Assembly (NCBI RefSeq): GCF_025153475.1
Contig: NZ_JANZXA010000005.1
Location: forward strand, 124,001 to 188,000
From: Novosphingobium mangrovisedimenti
GTDB taxonomy: Bacteria; Pseudomonadota; Alphaproteobacteria; Sphingomonadales; Sphingomonadaceae
Direction of reading: 5' to 3'
Length of the DNA: 64,000 bases
Shown here piece after piece: positions 28,615-36,515 of this stretch. The position numbers and the translations under genes were made by a program. Under the pieces are notes generated by a model. The model was not told the DNA's origin and made no database searches. It saw only the letters and a list, made by a program, of their open reading frames with translations. How positions within the stretch are numbered: the stretch's first letter is position 1; every line of letters begins with the position of its first letter.

Positions 28615-28835
28615 GTCCGCGAAGAAGGCGATATACCGCAACTCGGCGCTGGCCCTCGGCGCCGTATCGGCGGGTGCCTGCGGATTGCGGAAAGCGCCGT
28701 GCAGGCACCCGAACGGTGCTGCGGGACACTATCCCAAGCCTTGAGCATCAGGGCATCCTCGGGCGTCAGGTGCAAAAACCAGTTCCAGCGTTGCGCCGGA
28801 TTGAAGGCGGTGGTCACGTAGCCCCCCTCGATCCT
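28615..28835 (-). pseudogene. frameshifted C-terminal remnant of a CmcJ/NvfI-type oxidoreductase
   Basis: On the minus strand one frame reads GYVTTAFNPAQRWNWF and then LTPEDALMLKAWDS (about 28827 to 28728). A second frame continues with HGAFRNPQAPADTAPRASAE and LRYIAFF (about 28700 to 28620). Joined, they match the C-terminal half of the CmcJ/NvfI family, whose conserved end reads NPxHRW, PDEALxxKxYDS, HxAFxDP and APPRESIExR. A frameshift between about 28700 and 28728 separates the parts; there is no start and the 5' half is missing. It lies antisense in the gap before serS. The family match is from memory of its motifs. Confidence 0.6.
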
Positions 28836-28920
28836 TGCGAAGAGTCTCGCCCAATAACCACAAAAACCACAAGCGAGCCGTCTTGCGGCTGCCACGCCGA
28901 GGCGGCATAGGCGCTGGACC

Positions 28921-30201
28921 ATGCATGACATCCGCCAGATCCGCGAAAACCCGGCCGCCTTCGATGCCGGTCTCGCCCGCCGCGGGGTAGAACCCGCCGC
29001 CGAAGCCATCCTCGCGCTCGACGAGCAGCGCCGCTCCGTCGCCACGCGCATGCAGGAGAGCCAGAACCGCCGCAACGAGGCCTCCAAGGCGATCGGCAAG
29101 GCCATGGGCCAGGGCGACAAGGACACCGCCGAGGCGCTCAAGGCCGAAGTCGCCCAGCTCAAGGAAACACTCCCCGCGCTCGAAGCCGAGGAAAAGGACC
29201 TTTCCGCAAAGCTGCAGGACGAACTGGCGCGCCTGCCGAACATCCCGGTCGATGAAGTCCCGGACGGCGAGGACGAGACGCAGAATGTCGAAGTGGCGAA
29301 GTGGGGCACTCCGCGCGACTTCGCGTTCGAGGCAAAGGAACACGCCGATATCGGCCCTGCGCTCGGCCTCGATTTCGAGACCGGCGCGCTGCTGTCGGGC
29401 GCGCGCTTCACCTTCCTGAAGGGGCAGATGGCACGCCTGCACCGGGCGCTCGCACAGTTCATGCTCGATACGCAGACCGCGACCAACGGCTACATGGAAT
29501 GCAACGTCCCGCTGCTGGTGCGCGACGATGCCGCGTTCGGCACCGGCCAGCTTCCCAAGTTCGCCGAGGACCTGTTCCAGACGACGGACGGGCGCTGGCT
29601 GATCCCCACCGCCGAAGTCAGCCTGACCAATGCGGTGCGCGAACAGATCCTCGATCCCGAGACGCTGCCGCTTCGCATGACTGCCCTCACCCCCTGCTTC
29701 CGCTCCGAGGCCGGCGCGGCGGGGCGCGATACGCGCGGGTTTATTCGCCAGCACCAGTTCGAGAAGGTCGAACTCGTCACCGTCTGCAAGCCGGAAGAGA
29801 GCCAGGCCGAGCACGAACGCATGGTCGCGGCCGCCGAAGGCATTCTGCAGGCACTGGACCTGCCCTATCGCAAGGTGCTGCTCTGTGCCGGAGACATGGG
29901 CGCCACCGCGCGTAAGACCTTCGATCTCGAAGTCTGGCTGCCGGGACAAAGCGCCTACCGCGAGATCAGCTCGATCTCGAACTGCGGCGACTTCCAGGCC
30001 CGCCGCATGAACGCGCGCTTCAAGCCGGAAGGCTCGAAGAAGACCGAGTTCGTGCACACGCTCAACGGTTCAGGGCTAGCGGTCGGCCGCACGCTGGTGG
30101 CGGTGCTGGAGAACTACCAGCAGGAAGACGGCTCGGTGCTCGTGCCCGAGGCGCTCAAGCCGTGGATGGGCGGGATCGAAAAGCTCGTCCCCGCATCATA
30201 A
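28921..30201 (+). CDS. serS: seryl-tRNA synthetase
   Basis: A class II aminoacyl-tRNA synthetase of 426 residues that charges tRNA-Ser and tRNA-Sec. The N-terminal coiled-coil tRNA-binding arm spans about 25-105 (alternating Lys/Glu/Ala). Class II motif 2 is [21 protein letters not shown] (around 260-280), and motif 3 contains GLAVGRTL near 385. Length and start match the family. It is followed by a palindromic repeat and then surE, the common sphingomonad order. Confidence 0.96.
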   Translation: MHDIRQIRENPAAFDAGLARRGVEPAAEAILALDEQRRSVATRMQESQNRRNEASKAIGKAMGQGDKDTAEALKAEVAQLKETLPALEAEEKDLSAKLQDELARLPNIPVDEVPDGEDETQNVEVAKWGTPRDFAFEAKEHADIGPALGLDFETGALLSGARFTFLKGQMARLHRALAQFMLDTQTATNGYMECNVPLLVRDDAAFGTGQLPKFAEDLFQTTDGRWLIPTAEVSLTNAVREQILDPETLPLRMTALTPCFRSEAGAAGRDTRGFIRQHQFEKVELVTVCKPEESQAEHERMVAAAEGILQALDLPYRKVLLCAGDMGATARKTFDLEVWLPGQSAYREISSISNCGDFQARRMNARFKPEGSKKTEFVHTLNGSGLAVGRTLVAVLENYQQEDGSVLVPEALKPWMGGIEKLVPAS

Positions 30202-30205
30202 CGCC

Positions 30206-30275
30206 CCGCTCATCCTGAGCTTGTCGAAGGATGATGGTACAGCGCTCGCGTCCTTCGGCAGGCTCAGGACGAGCG
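30206..30275. repeat. REP-like palindromic element
   Basis: Two inverted copies of CCGCTCrTCCTGAGCyTGyC plus GAAGGA face each other (30206-30234 and 30246-30275). The CCTGAGCTTGTCGAAGG core is a familiar dispersed intergenic repeat in Sphingomonadales and Xanthomonadales. It would form a long hairpin in the RNA between serS and surE. Confidence 0.8.
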
Positions 30276-30294
30276 GACATGGGAAAAACCGAAC

Positions 30295-31059
30295 ATGCGC
30301 ATCCTTCTCACCAACGACGACGGCATCAACGCACCGGGCCTCTATGTCCTTGAAAAGATCGCCGCGCAGCTTTCGGACGACATCTGGATCTGCGCGCCGA
30401 GCGAGGAGCAGTCGGGCGCGGGCCATTCGCTGACCCTTACCCGGCCCGTGCGCATGCGCCAGCACGCCGAGCGGCGCTTTTCGGTATCGGGCACTCCCAC
30501 CGATTCGGTGACGATGGCACTCAAGAAGATCCTGCCCGCCCCGCCCGACCTGATCCTGTCGGGCGTCAACCGCGGCGCCAACATGGGCGATGACGTGACA
30601 TATTCGGGCACCGTTTCCGCAGCCTTCGAAGGCGCCCTCGCCGGCATCCGTGCCGTCGCGCTCAGCCAGGTCTATGCCAGGGAGGGCGTCGGCAACGCGG
30701 TGGATTTCTCGGCGGCGGAAGCCTGGGGCGCCAAAGTGCTGAAGCCTCTGCTGGACATGCCCTTCGCGCCGCGCACGCTCATCAACGTCAACTTCCCTCC
30801 GGTCGCTGCCGGTGAGGTCAAGGGCGTTCGCGTCGCCCGACAAGGCTTTCACGATTATGCGCGCGGGTCGGTTGTGGAAGGGACGGACCCCCGCGGTTTC
30901 CCGTATTACTGGTTCGGGCTACATGGGATAGAGCACACGGCCGGTAGTAATACGGATCTCGAAGCGATTGCAGGAGGCTATGTTTCAGTGACGCCATTGC
31001 AGATCGATCTGACCCATGAAGGGTCGCTTGACCAGCTGACGGACCTCTATCGGGCATGA
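30295..31059 (+). CDS. surE: 5'/3'-nucleotidase SurE
   Basis: A 254-residue metal-dependent phosphatase that dephosphorylates nucleoside monophosphates. The N-terminal LLTNDDGINAPG carries the metal-binding Asp-Asp pair; APSEEQSGAGHSLTL and GVNRGANMGDDVTYSGTVSAA are the other family motifs. The stop overlaps the start of the LysM/M23 gene by four bases (ATGA), so the two are translationally coupled. The surE-(pcm)-nlpD linkage is conserved in Proteobacteria; pcm is absent here. Confidence 0.96.
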   Translation: MRILLTNDDGINAPGLYVLEKIAAQLSDDIWICAPSEEQSGAGHSLTLTRPVRMRQHAERRFSVSGTPTDSVTMALKKILPAPPDLILSGVNRGANMGDDVTYSGTVSAAFEGALAGIRAVALSQVYAREGVGNAVDFSAAEAWGAKVLKPLLDMPFAPRTLINVNFPPVAAGEVKGVRVARQGFHDYARGSVVEGTDPRGFPYYWFGLHGIEHTAGSNTDLEAIAGGYVSVTPLQIDLTHEGSLDQLTDLYRA

Positions 31060-32300
31060 AGCACGCGCCGCTGCTAACCTGCGCCGCCCTTGTACTGGCC
31101 GCCCCGACGATGGCCGTGCCGGCTCTTGCGGCCGCTGCGAACGACGAGACGGCCCATGTCGTCGAACAGGGCGAAACACTGAACGGCATCGCCAACCGCG
31201 CGGGCGTTTCGGCCGAGGCGATCGCCAGGGCCAACGGCCTTGAGCCGCCGTACGTCGTCAGGATCGGCCAGAAGCTCGCCATCCCCCGGGCGCGTGCCGC
31301 GACAAGGCAGAGCGCGCCGGCCGCAACCGGCTTCCACGTGGTCGAGCAGGGCGAAACGCTGGGCGGCATCGCGCGCCGCGCCGGCGTATCCGCCGCCGCG
31401 CTGGCCAAGGCCAATGGCCTTGAAGCGCCGTATATCGTCAGGATCGGGCAGAAGCTGCAGATTCCGGGCACCGCGCCGGTTCGCACTGCCTCGCGCGCGA
31501 TCGAAACGCGCCAGCCCTCTACCCCCGCCACCGCCACGGCGCCGGATCAGGAAACCGTGCACGTCGTTGCGGCAGGAGAAACGCTGGGCGGCATCGCCGC
31601 GCGCGCCAAGGTCCCTCGCGTGCTGATTGCCGAGGCCAACGGCCTTGAGCCGCCCTTCATCGTCAAGGTCGGTCAGAAGCTCCAGATTCCGCGCACGCGC
31701 CACTACGCAGTCGCATCCGGCGACACCGCCTTTTCGATTTCGATGAAGTACGGCGTTCCCTGGGAACAGATCGCGCTGGCAAACGGCATGCAACCCGATG
31801 CGCCGGTGCAGGCCGGACAGGACCTGCTGATCCCGACGCTGCTTAATCCCCCGCCCACGGGTGTTTCCAAGCTGGACCCGGCGCCGCTGTCCAGCGCGGC
31901 AGCCAGCCCGGCCCCGGTAAAACAACCGCGTTTCGGCTGGCCCGTGAACGGTCCGGTCCGGCGCGGCTATGCGACCGGCAGCGACTATCACGACGGGCTG
32001 GACATCAAGGCCGCCAAGGGCACCATGGTCCGCGCCGCCGCCGCCGGCACGGTCAAGTTCGCGGGCAAGGAAAAGGAACAGTTCGGCAATCTGGTCGTCA
32101 TCGACCATGGCGACGGCTGGTTCACCGCCTACGGCTTTCTCAGCCGCATCACCGTGAAGGAAGGCGCCAGGGTCGCTGCGGGCGAGCGCATCGGCCTTGT
32201 CGGCAGCACCGGTCTTGCCAAGGGCGATGAGCTGCATTTCGAAGTGCGCCAGAACGGCAAGCCCGTCGATCCGCTGGACGAGCTGCCCAAGGCTCCCTAG
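31056..32300 (+). CDS. LysM and M23 (LytM) domain protein, NlpD-like, catalytically degenerate
   Basis: A 414-residue exported protein: signal peptide about 1-26, four LysM peptidoglycan-binding repeats (about 34-77, 94-137, 168-211, 215-260) and an M23 domain at about 295-405. Zinc ligands His312 and Asp316 (YHDGLD) and His394 (LHFEV) are kept. The two catalytic histidines of LytM enzymes are replaced: Phe361 (AYGFLS for YxHLS) and Glu392 (DELHF for HLHF). Degenerate LytM proteins such as EnvC and NlpD activate amidases for septum splitting instead of cutting the wall. Coupling to surE fits an NlpD-type role. Confidence 0.88.
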   Translation: MKHAPLLTCAALVLAAPTMAVPALAAAANDETAHVVEQGETLNGIANRAGVSAEAIARANGLEPPYVVRIGQKLAIPRARAATRQSAPAATGFHVVEQGETLGGIARRAGVSAAALAKANGLEAPYIVRIGQKLQIPGTAPVRTASRAIETRQPSTPATATAPDQETVHVVAAGETLGGIAARAKVPRVLIAEANGLEPPFIVKVGQKLQIPRTRHYAVASGDTAFSISMKYGVPWEQIALANGMQPDAPVQAGQDLLIPTLLNPPPTGVSKLDPAPLSSAAASPAPVKQPRFGWPVNGPVRRGYATGSDYHDGLDIKAAKGTMVRAAAAGTVKFAGKEKEQFGNLVVIDHGDGWFTAYGFLSRITVKEGARVAAGERIGLVGSTGLAKGDELHFEVRQNGKPVDPLDELPKAP

Positions 32301-32310
32301 GCCCTAGCAG

Positions 32311-33345
32311 ATGTCGAGAAAGCGGACCCCGTCTGCGCTGTTCAAGCCGCTGCGCCGCGCGCTGGCCGTACCTGTCTGGGCCGATGTCACCTTGCGGCTC
32401 GGTGCAGCGCTCGGGCTGGTTCTCGTGGTCGTCATGGTCCACTGGCTGGACCGCGACGGACTTAAGGACACGCACGACGGCGTCATCAGCTTTCTCGACG
32501 TCGTCTATTTCACGATGATCTCGATCACCACGACCGGCTTCGGCGACATCGCCCCGGTCAGCGACAAGTCGCGGTTGATCGAGGCGGTGATCGTCACGCC
32601 GATCCGCCTCGCGGTGATCTACATCTTCGTCGGCACCGCGTACAATTTCATCATCAAACGCAGCTGGGAGACCTGGCGAATGAAACGCATCCAGGAACGC
32701 CTTGCAGGCCATATCGTCGTGCTCGGCTACGGCGTCAGCGGCTCGGAATCCGTGGCGGAACTGATCGCGCGCGGGACCGATCCGTCGAACATCGTGGTCA
32801 TCGATCCCAGCCCGCAGCGGCTGACCATGGCGGAACAGGCGGGCTGCAACGTCATGGAAGGCGACGCCACGCGCGACGAGACGCTGGAGGCCGTGCGCAT
32901 CGGCGCGGCGCGTACCGTGCTGGTTTCGGCCGGACGCGACGATACCACGATCCTGATCATCCTCACCGCCCGTCACGTGGCACCGGACGTTCCGATCACG
33001 GCCGTCGTGCGCGCCGACGACAACGAGCCGCTCGCCCGGCAGGCCGGCGCGAACAATGTCATCAATCCGGTGCGCTTCACCGGCCTCCTGCTGGCGGGTT
33101 CGGCCGAGGGCCGGCACATTTCCGACTATCTCTCCGACCTTGCCTCGGTCACCGGCAGGGTCCAGCTGGTCGAACGGCCCGTTGCCCTGTCGGAAATCGG
33201 CCAGCCGCTCGAGAAAATCGGATCGGGCAAGGGATTGCGGATCTATCGCAACGAGCGCGCCATCGGCTTCTGGGAAGCGGAAGCCATGTCGCTGGAAGCC
33301 GGCGACGTGATCGTGGAGATCACCGCGACGCCGCCGTCAGCCTAA
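32311..33345 (+). CDS. potassium/ion channel with TrkA-N (RCK) domain
   Basis: A 344-residue membrane protein with a two-helix pore module. Helices lie at about 24-46 and 88-112, with a filter TTTGFGD (Gly76-Phe77-Gly78-Asp79) where TVGYGD is canonical. A cytoplasmic RCK domain starts with HIVVLGYGVSG, a Rossmann NAD-binding motif, at about 133. A TrkA-C-like segment ends the protein. It most resembles Kch/MthK-type channels. The altered filter leaves ion selectivity open. It starts 10 bases after the LysM/M23 gene and overlaps the convergent DUF1761 gene by nine bases. Confidence 0.85.
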   Translation: MSRKRTPSALFKPLRRALAVPVWADVTLRLGAALGLVLVVVMVHWLDRDGLKDTHDGVISFLDVVYFTMISITTTGFGDIAPVSDKSRLIEAVIVTPIRLAVIYIFVGTAYNFIIKRSWETWRMKRIQERLAGHIVVLGYGVSGSESVAELIARGTDPSNIVVIDPSPQRLTMAEQAGCNVMEGDATRDETLEAVRIGAARTVLVSAGRDDTTILIILTARHVAPDVPITAVVRADDNEPLARQAGANNVINPVRFTGLLLAGSAEGRHISDYLSDLASVTGRVQLVERPVALSEIGQPLEKIGSGKGLRIYRNERAIGFWEAEAMSLEAGDVIVEITATPPSA

Positions 33346-33729
33346 AACCCAGAACACCAGCCCCATGGCGAGATAGGCGACGAGCCAGAAGGCGCAGTCG
33401 ACCACGCGGCGCATCGGCTCGACGCGATCGCGCAAGTGCGTCAGCCAGACGGCCGGGACGACGAAGGCAAGGGCGATACCGCCGGTCTGCATGAAGTAGA
33501 GCCACGGCTTGGCCGACAGGGTCTCGGCGCCGATGCGCGCGAAATTGTGTCCCAGCATCACCGAGCTTATCAGGAACACGAAACCGACCAGCATGTAATT
33601 GCCGCCGCTTTCGGCATTGCCCTGCAGCAACTGGCGCCCGGTCCGGAACAGCGGCCCGTTCCACACGAGCCCTACGGCCAGCGCAAGCGCCGCAGCCAGA
33701 AACACCGCCAGCCAGTTTACGGGACCCAT
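33337..33729 (-). CDS. DUF1761 membrane protein
   Basis: A 130-residue protein with four hydrophobic segments. The N-terminus [17 protein letters not shown] and LVWNGPLF are characteristic of DUF1761, a family of unknown function. It is convergent with the channel gene. The role cannot be inferred from context. Confidence 0.75.
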   Translation of the reverse strand: MGPVNWLAVFLAAALALAVGLVWNGPLFRTGRQLLQGNAESGGNYMLVGFVFLISSVMLGHNFARIGAETLSAKPWLYFMQTGGIALAFVVPAVWLTHLRDRVEPMRRVVDCAFWLVAYLAMGLVFWVLG

Positions 33730-33957
33730 CGCGCCTTCCTTCCTCGATATTCGTTCGATTCCGCCGGCTTACGAGCCTCCGACGCGAACAGACGTGCCAC
33801 ATGCCCCTGCTCCGGTCCATCCGGTTGCGTGCAAATTCCGCCAGCCCCCTGCCCGAAGGCACTGAGCGGCCGGCAGCGACAAGTTCCACGACGAAGGCAC
33901 CCTCTTCGCGTTTTTCGTGACTCCGTGGCTCTTTCAGCGTATCGGGCGCGCCATCCC

Positions 33958-35340
33958 ATGGCCACAGAAATTCCCTCCCCGCCCAAGGTCGGCATGGTCA
34001 GCCTCGGCTGCCCCAAGGCTCTAGTCGACTCCGAACGCATCCTCACCCGCCTGCGCGCGGACGGTTACAGCATGAGCCCCGACTATGCCGGGGCCGATGT
34101 CGTGCTCGTCAACACCTGCGGTTTCCTCGATTCCGCCAAGGAAGAAAGCCTCGCCGCGATCGGCGAAGCCATCGCCGAGAACGGCCGCGTGATCGTGACC
34201 GGCTGCATGGGCAATGAAGCCGACGCGATCCGCGCCAGGTTCCCCGATGTGCTCGCCGTCACCGGCGCGCATCAGTACGAGGCGGTGGTCGAGGCCGTCC
34301 ACGATGCCGCGCCGCCCGAGCTAAGCCCTTACGTCGACCTCATCCCGCAGGCCTACGACGAGGCCGGCGTGAAGCTGACGCCGCGCCATTACAGCTATCT
34401 GAAGATCTCGGAAGGCTGCAACCACGCCTGCTCGTTCTGCATCATCCCCTCCCTGCGCGGAAAGCTGGCCAGCCGGCGTATCGACGCGGTGCTGCGCGAG
34501 GCGGAAAAGCTGGTGCAGGCCGGCACGCGCGAGCTGCTGGTGATCAGCCAGGACACTTCGGCCTACGGCGTCGACGTCCGCCACGAGGAGCGCATGTGGA
34601 AGGGCCATCCGGTCCGTACCCACATGACCGACCTCGCCCGCGAACTCGGCCAGTTGACCGACGCGCAAGGGCGCAGGCCCTGGGTGCGACTGCATTATGT
34701 CTATCCCTATCCGCACGTCGACGCGGTGATCCCGCTGATGGCGGAGGGGATCGTCACGCCCTATCTCGACATTCCCTTCCAGCACGCCGCGCCTTCGGTG
34801 CTCAAGGCGATGAAGCGCCCGGCCAACGAGGCCAAGGTGCTCGAACGCCTGCGCTCCTGGCGCGAGATCTGCCCGGACATCGCCATCCGCTCCAGCTTCG
34901 TCGTCGGCTTCCCTGGCGAGACAGAGGCGGACTTCCAATACCTGCTCGACTGGCTCGATGAAGCCCAGCTCGACCGCGTCGGCGCCTTCCGTTTCGAACC
35001 TGTCAAGGGTGCGGCGGCCAACGACCTGCCCGACGCCGTGCCCGAAGAGGTCAAGGAAGAGCGCTACGCCCGGATCATGGAAAAGACCGCCGCGATCAGC
35101 GCCGCCAAGCTGGCTGCCAAGGTGGGCCGGACACTGCCGGTCATCATCGATGAAATCGGCGAGCCGGACGAAGACGGTGACGTCGGCGCGACCGGCCGCT
35201 CGCAGGCCGATGCCCCCGAGATCGACGGAAACGTGTTCCTGCGCGACGTCCCGGATGACCTGCAAGTAGGTGATATCATTGACGTTCTCATCGAAGATGC
35301 GGACGAGCACGATCTTTTTGGCGCCCCCGCCGCCGGCTAG
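33958..35340 (+). CDS. rimO: ribosomal protein S12 methylthiotransferase RimO
   Basis: A 460-residue radical-SAM enzyme that adds a methylthio group to the conserved Asp of ribosomal protein S12. The N-terminal UPF0004 domain binds one cluster through Cys18, Cys54 and Cys83 (SLGCPK, NTCGF, TGCMG). The radical-SAM cluster is bound by Cys154, Cys158 and Cys161 (CNHACSFC). A TRAM domain ends the protein (about 395-455). The ATG at 33958 starts immediately before the conserved region. The tandem small-RNA region begins just after its stop. Confidence 0.95.
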   Translation: MATEIPSPPKVGMVSLGCPKALVDSERILTRLRADGYSMSPDYAGADVVLVNTCGFLDSAKEESLAAIGEAIAENGRVIVTGCMGNEADAIRARFPDVLAVTGAHQYEAVVEAVHDAAPPELSPYVDLIPQAYDEAGVKLTPRHYSYLKISEGCNHACSFCIIPSLRGKLASRRIDAVLREAEKLVQAGTRELLVISQDTSAYGVDVRHEERMWKGHPVRTHMTDLARELGQLTDAQGRRPWVRLHYVYPYPHVDAVIPLMAEGIVTPYLDIPFQHAAPSVLKAMKRPANEAKVLERLRSWREICPDIAIRSSFVVGFPGETEADFQYLLDWLDEAQLDRVGAFRFEPVKGAAANDLPDAVPEEVKEERYARIMEKTAAISAAKLAAKVGRTLPVIIDEIGEPDEDGDVGATGRSQADAPEIDGNVFLRDVPDDLQVGDIIDVLIEDADEHDLFGAPAAG

Positions 35341-35364
35341 GATCTATCGGATCAGCGATATGAA

Positions 35365-35381
35365 GTTGCAAATCATGCAAC
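35365..35381 (+). promoter_or_regulatory. dyad GTTGCA-N5-TGCAAC, copy 1
   Basis: A perfect 6-bp inverted repeat with a 5-base spacer (AATCA), 20 bases upstream of the first small-RNA -35 element. The same dyad with a different spacer lies before the second copy. Conservation of the arms but not of the spacer is what a protein-binding site would show. Confidence 0.6.
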
Positions 35382-35401
35382 AGCTGCAAAGGTTTTCGCA
35401 T

Positions 35402-35430
35402 TTGCGGAGAGCACGCCGGAAGCCCATACA
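35402..35430 (+). promoter_or_regulatory. predicted promoter of small RNA copy 1
   Basis: TTGCGG (35402-35407) and CATACA (35425-35430) are separated by 17 bases, placing a start near 35436-35437 at the conserved GGCCTTTCAGG. The second copy has the same arrangement 183 bases later. Confidence 0.55.
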
Positions 35431-35435
35431 GGTTG

Positions 35436-35500
35436 GGCCTTTCAGGCATCCTCTCCCAAAAACTTTCATAGGGCTGATCTTCGGATCGGCCCTTTTTTTT
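35436..35500 (+). ncRNA. predicted small RNA, copy 1 of a tandem pair
   Basis: A predicted transcript of about 65 nt. A small 5' hairpin (GCCT-TTC-AGGC) is followed by a single-stranded CU-rich stretch with CATCCTCTCCCAAAA. An intrinsic terminator follows: GGGCTGATC/GATCGGCCC around a TTCG tetraloop (35471-35492) and eight T (35493-35500). CCUCUCC can pair with Shine-Dalgarno sequences, as in other alphaproteobacterial anti-SD small RNAs. The layout recalls the MmgR/SuhB (alpha-r8) family, but that is from memory and untested. It could otherwise be a rimO 3' terminator. Confidence 0.6.
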
Positions 35501-35537
35501 GGGGCCGACGATCGCCCCTTCGGCCGGACGCGAAGCG

Positions 35538-35554
35538 GGGATCAGCAGTTGCAA
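35538..35554 (+). promoter_or_regulatory. dyad GTTGCA-N5-TGCAAC, copy 2
   Basis: Same perfect arms as copy 1 with spacer ATACA. Here the distance to the -35 element is 30 bases instead of 20, a difference of about one helical turn. Confidence 0.6.
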
Positions 35555-35584
35555 TACATGCAACACACCTAAACCTTTTCGCAT

Positions 35585-35613
35585 TTGCAGCATAGGGCGG
35601 CGTGGAGCATAAG
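35585..35613 (+). promoter_or_regulatory. predicted promoter of small RNA copy 2
   Basis: TTGCAG (35585-35590), a 17-base spacer and CATAAG (35608-35613) place a start near 35619-35620, again at GGCCTTTCAGG. The TTTTCGCATTTGC block at and before the -35 is also shared with copy 1. Confidence 0.55.
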
Positions 35614-35618
35614 GATCA

Positions 35619-35682
35619 GGCCTTTCAGGCATCCTCTCCCAAAACTTCCATGGGCTGGTCTCCGGACCGGCCCTTTCTTTTT
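35619..35682 (+). ncRNA. predicted small RNA, copy 2 of a tandem pair
   Basis: A predicted transcript of about 64 nt. GGCCTTTCAGGCATCCTCTCCCAAAA is identical to copy 1, apart from one A less in the A-run. The terminator stem GGGCTGGTC/GACCGGCCC (35652-35673, loop TCCG) differs from copy 1 by compensatory changes that keep the pairing, and is followed by TTTCTTTTT. Preserved pairing with changed sequence supports selection on RNA structure. It lies 70 bases before the CinA-like gene and is transcribed in the same direction. Confidence 0.6.
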
Positions 35683-35752
35683 GGGCGATTTGTCGCGACA
35701 GTTCGGGACCGAACCTCTGGCCCCGGCGGCGCATTTGTCCTAGCCAGTCGCC

Positions 35753-36514
35753 ATGGTCAGTCCCTCGCGAATCTACACTGCCGCCCTCGTCGTAATCGGC
35801 GACGAAATCCTTTCGGGCCGCACCCACGACAAGAACATCGCCCAGGTCGCCACCTGGTTGCAGGTTCAGGGCATCCGCCTGCGCGAAGTGCGCGTGGTGG
35901 CGGACGAGACGGCCGCGATCGTCGAGGCCGTGAACACTCTGCGCGCGCGCAACGACTACCTCTTCACCACCGGCGGCATCGGCCCCACCCACGACGACAT
36001 CACCGTCGATGCGATAGCCGAGGCGCTGGGCGTTCCGGTGATCGTCCATCCCGAAGCCTGCGCCATTCTGGAAGGCTATTATGAAACGCGCGGCGGCATG
36101 AGCGACGCGCGCCTGCGCATGGCCCGCACCCCTGAGGGCGCAAGCCTGATTCCCAACCGCTACACCGGCGCTCCCGGCATTCGCGCGGGCAACGTGTTCA
36201 TCATGGCGGGCGTGCCCAGCATCACCGCGGGCATGCTCGATGCGTTGTCCGGCCAGCTCGAAGGCGGCGCGCCGCTGCTTTCGGAAACCGTCGGCTGCTG
36301 GGTAGGCGAAAGCGAAGTGGCGGATCTGCTGCGCGAGACCGAAAAGACCTTCGAGACCTGCCAGATCGGCTCCTACCCGTTCTGGGCCGAGGGCCGTACC
36401 GGCGCGAACTTCGTGATCCGCTCGGTCGACGCCAACGACCTTGCCGCTTGCACGCGGGCTCTGGTGCGCGGGCTCGAAGCGCTGGACAAGCCGGCGATTG
36501 CGGGGGGAATTTGA
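35753..36514 (+). CDS. CinA-like molybdopterin-binding domain protein
   Basis: A 253-residue protein with a MoaB/Mog-type MPT-binding fold: AALVVIGDEILSGRTHDKN at the N-terminus and TTGGIGPTHDD around residue 77. It corresponds to the N-terminal (COG1058) domain of CinA without the C-terminal nicotinamide-nucleotide amidase domain, so pyridine-nucleotide amidase activity is not expected. Related domains hydrolyse ADP-ribose or NAD-type pyrophosphates. The next gene starts two bases after its stop. Confidence 0.85.
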   Translation: MVSPSRIYTAALVVIGDEILSGRTHDKNIAQVATWLQVQGIRLREVRVVADETAAIVEAVNTLRARNDYLFTTGGIGPTHDDITVDAIAEALGVPVIVHPEACAILEGYYETRGGMSDARLRMARTPEGASLIPNRYTGAPGIRAGNVFIMAGVPSITAGMLDALSGQLEGGAPLLSETVGCWVGESEVADLLRETEKTFETCQIGSYPFWAEGRTGANFVIRSVDANDLAACTRALVRGLEALDKPAIAGGI

Positions 36515-36515
36515 C

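Noticed and set aside
28566..29486. Minus-strand ORF of 306 codons opposite the start of serS
   Set aside because: Most of it is antisense to serS. Only the last part, in the gap before serS, resembles a family (the CmcJ-type relic), which I annotated separately as a pseudogene.
30206..30275. Possible insertion-sequence terminal repeats or attachment site before surE
   Set aside because: There is no transposase or direct target duplication; the core matches a dispersed intergenic REP-like repeat.
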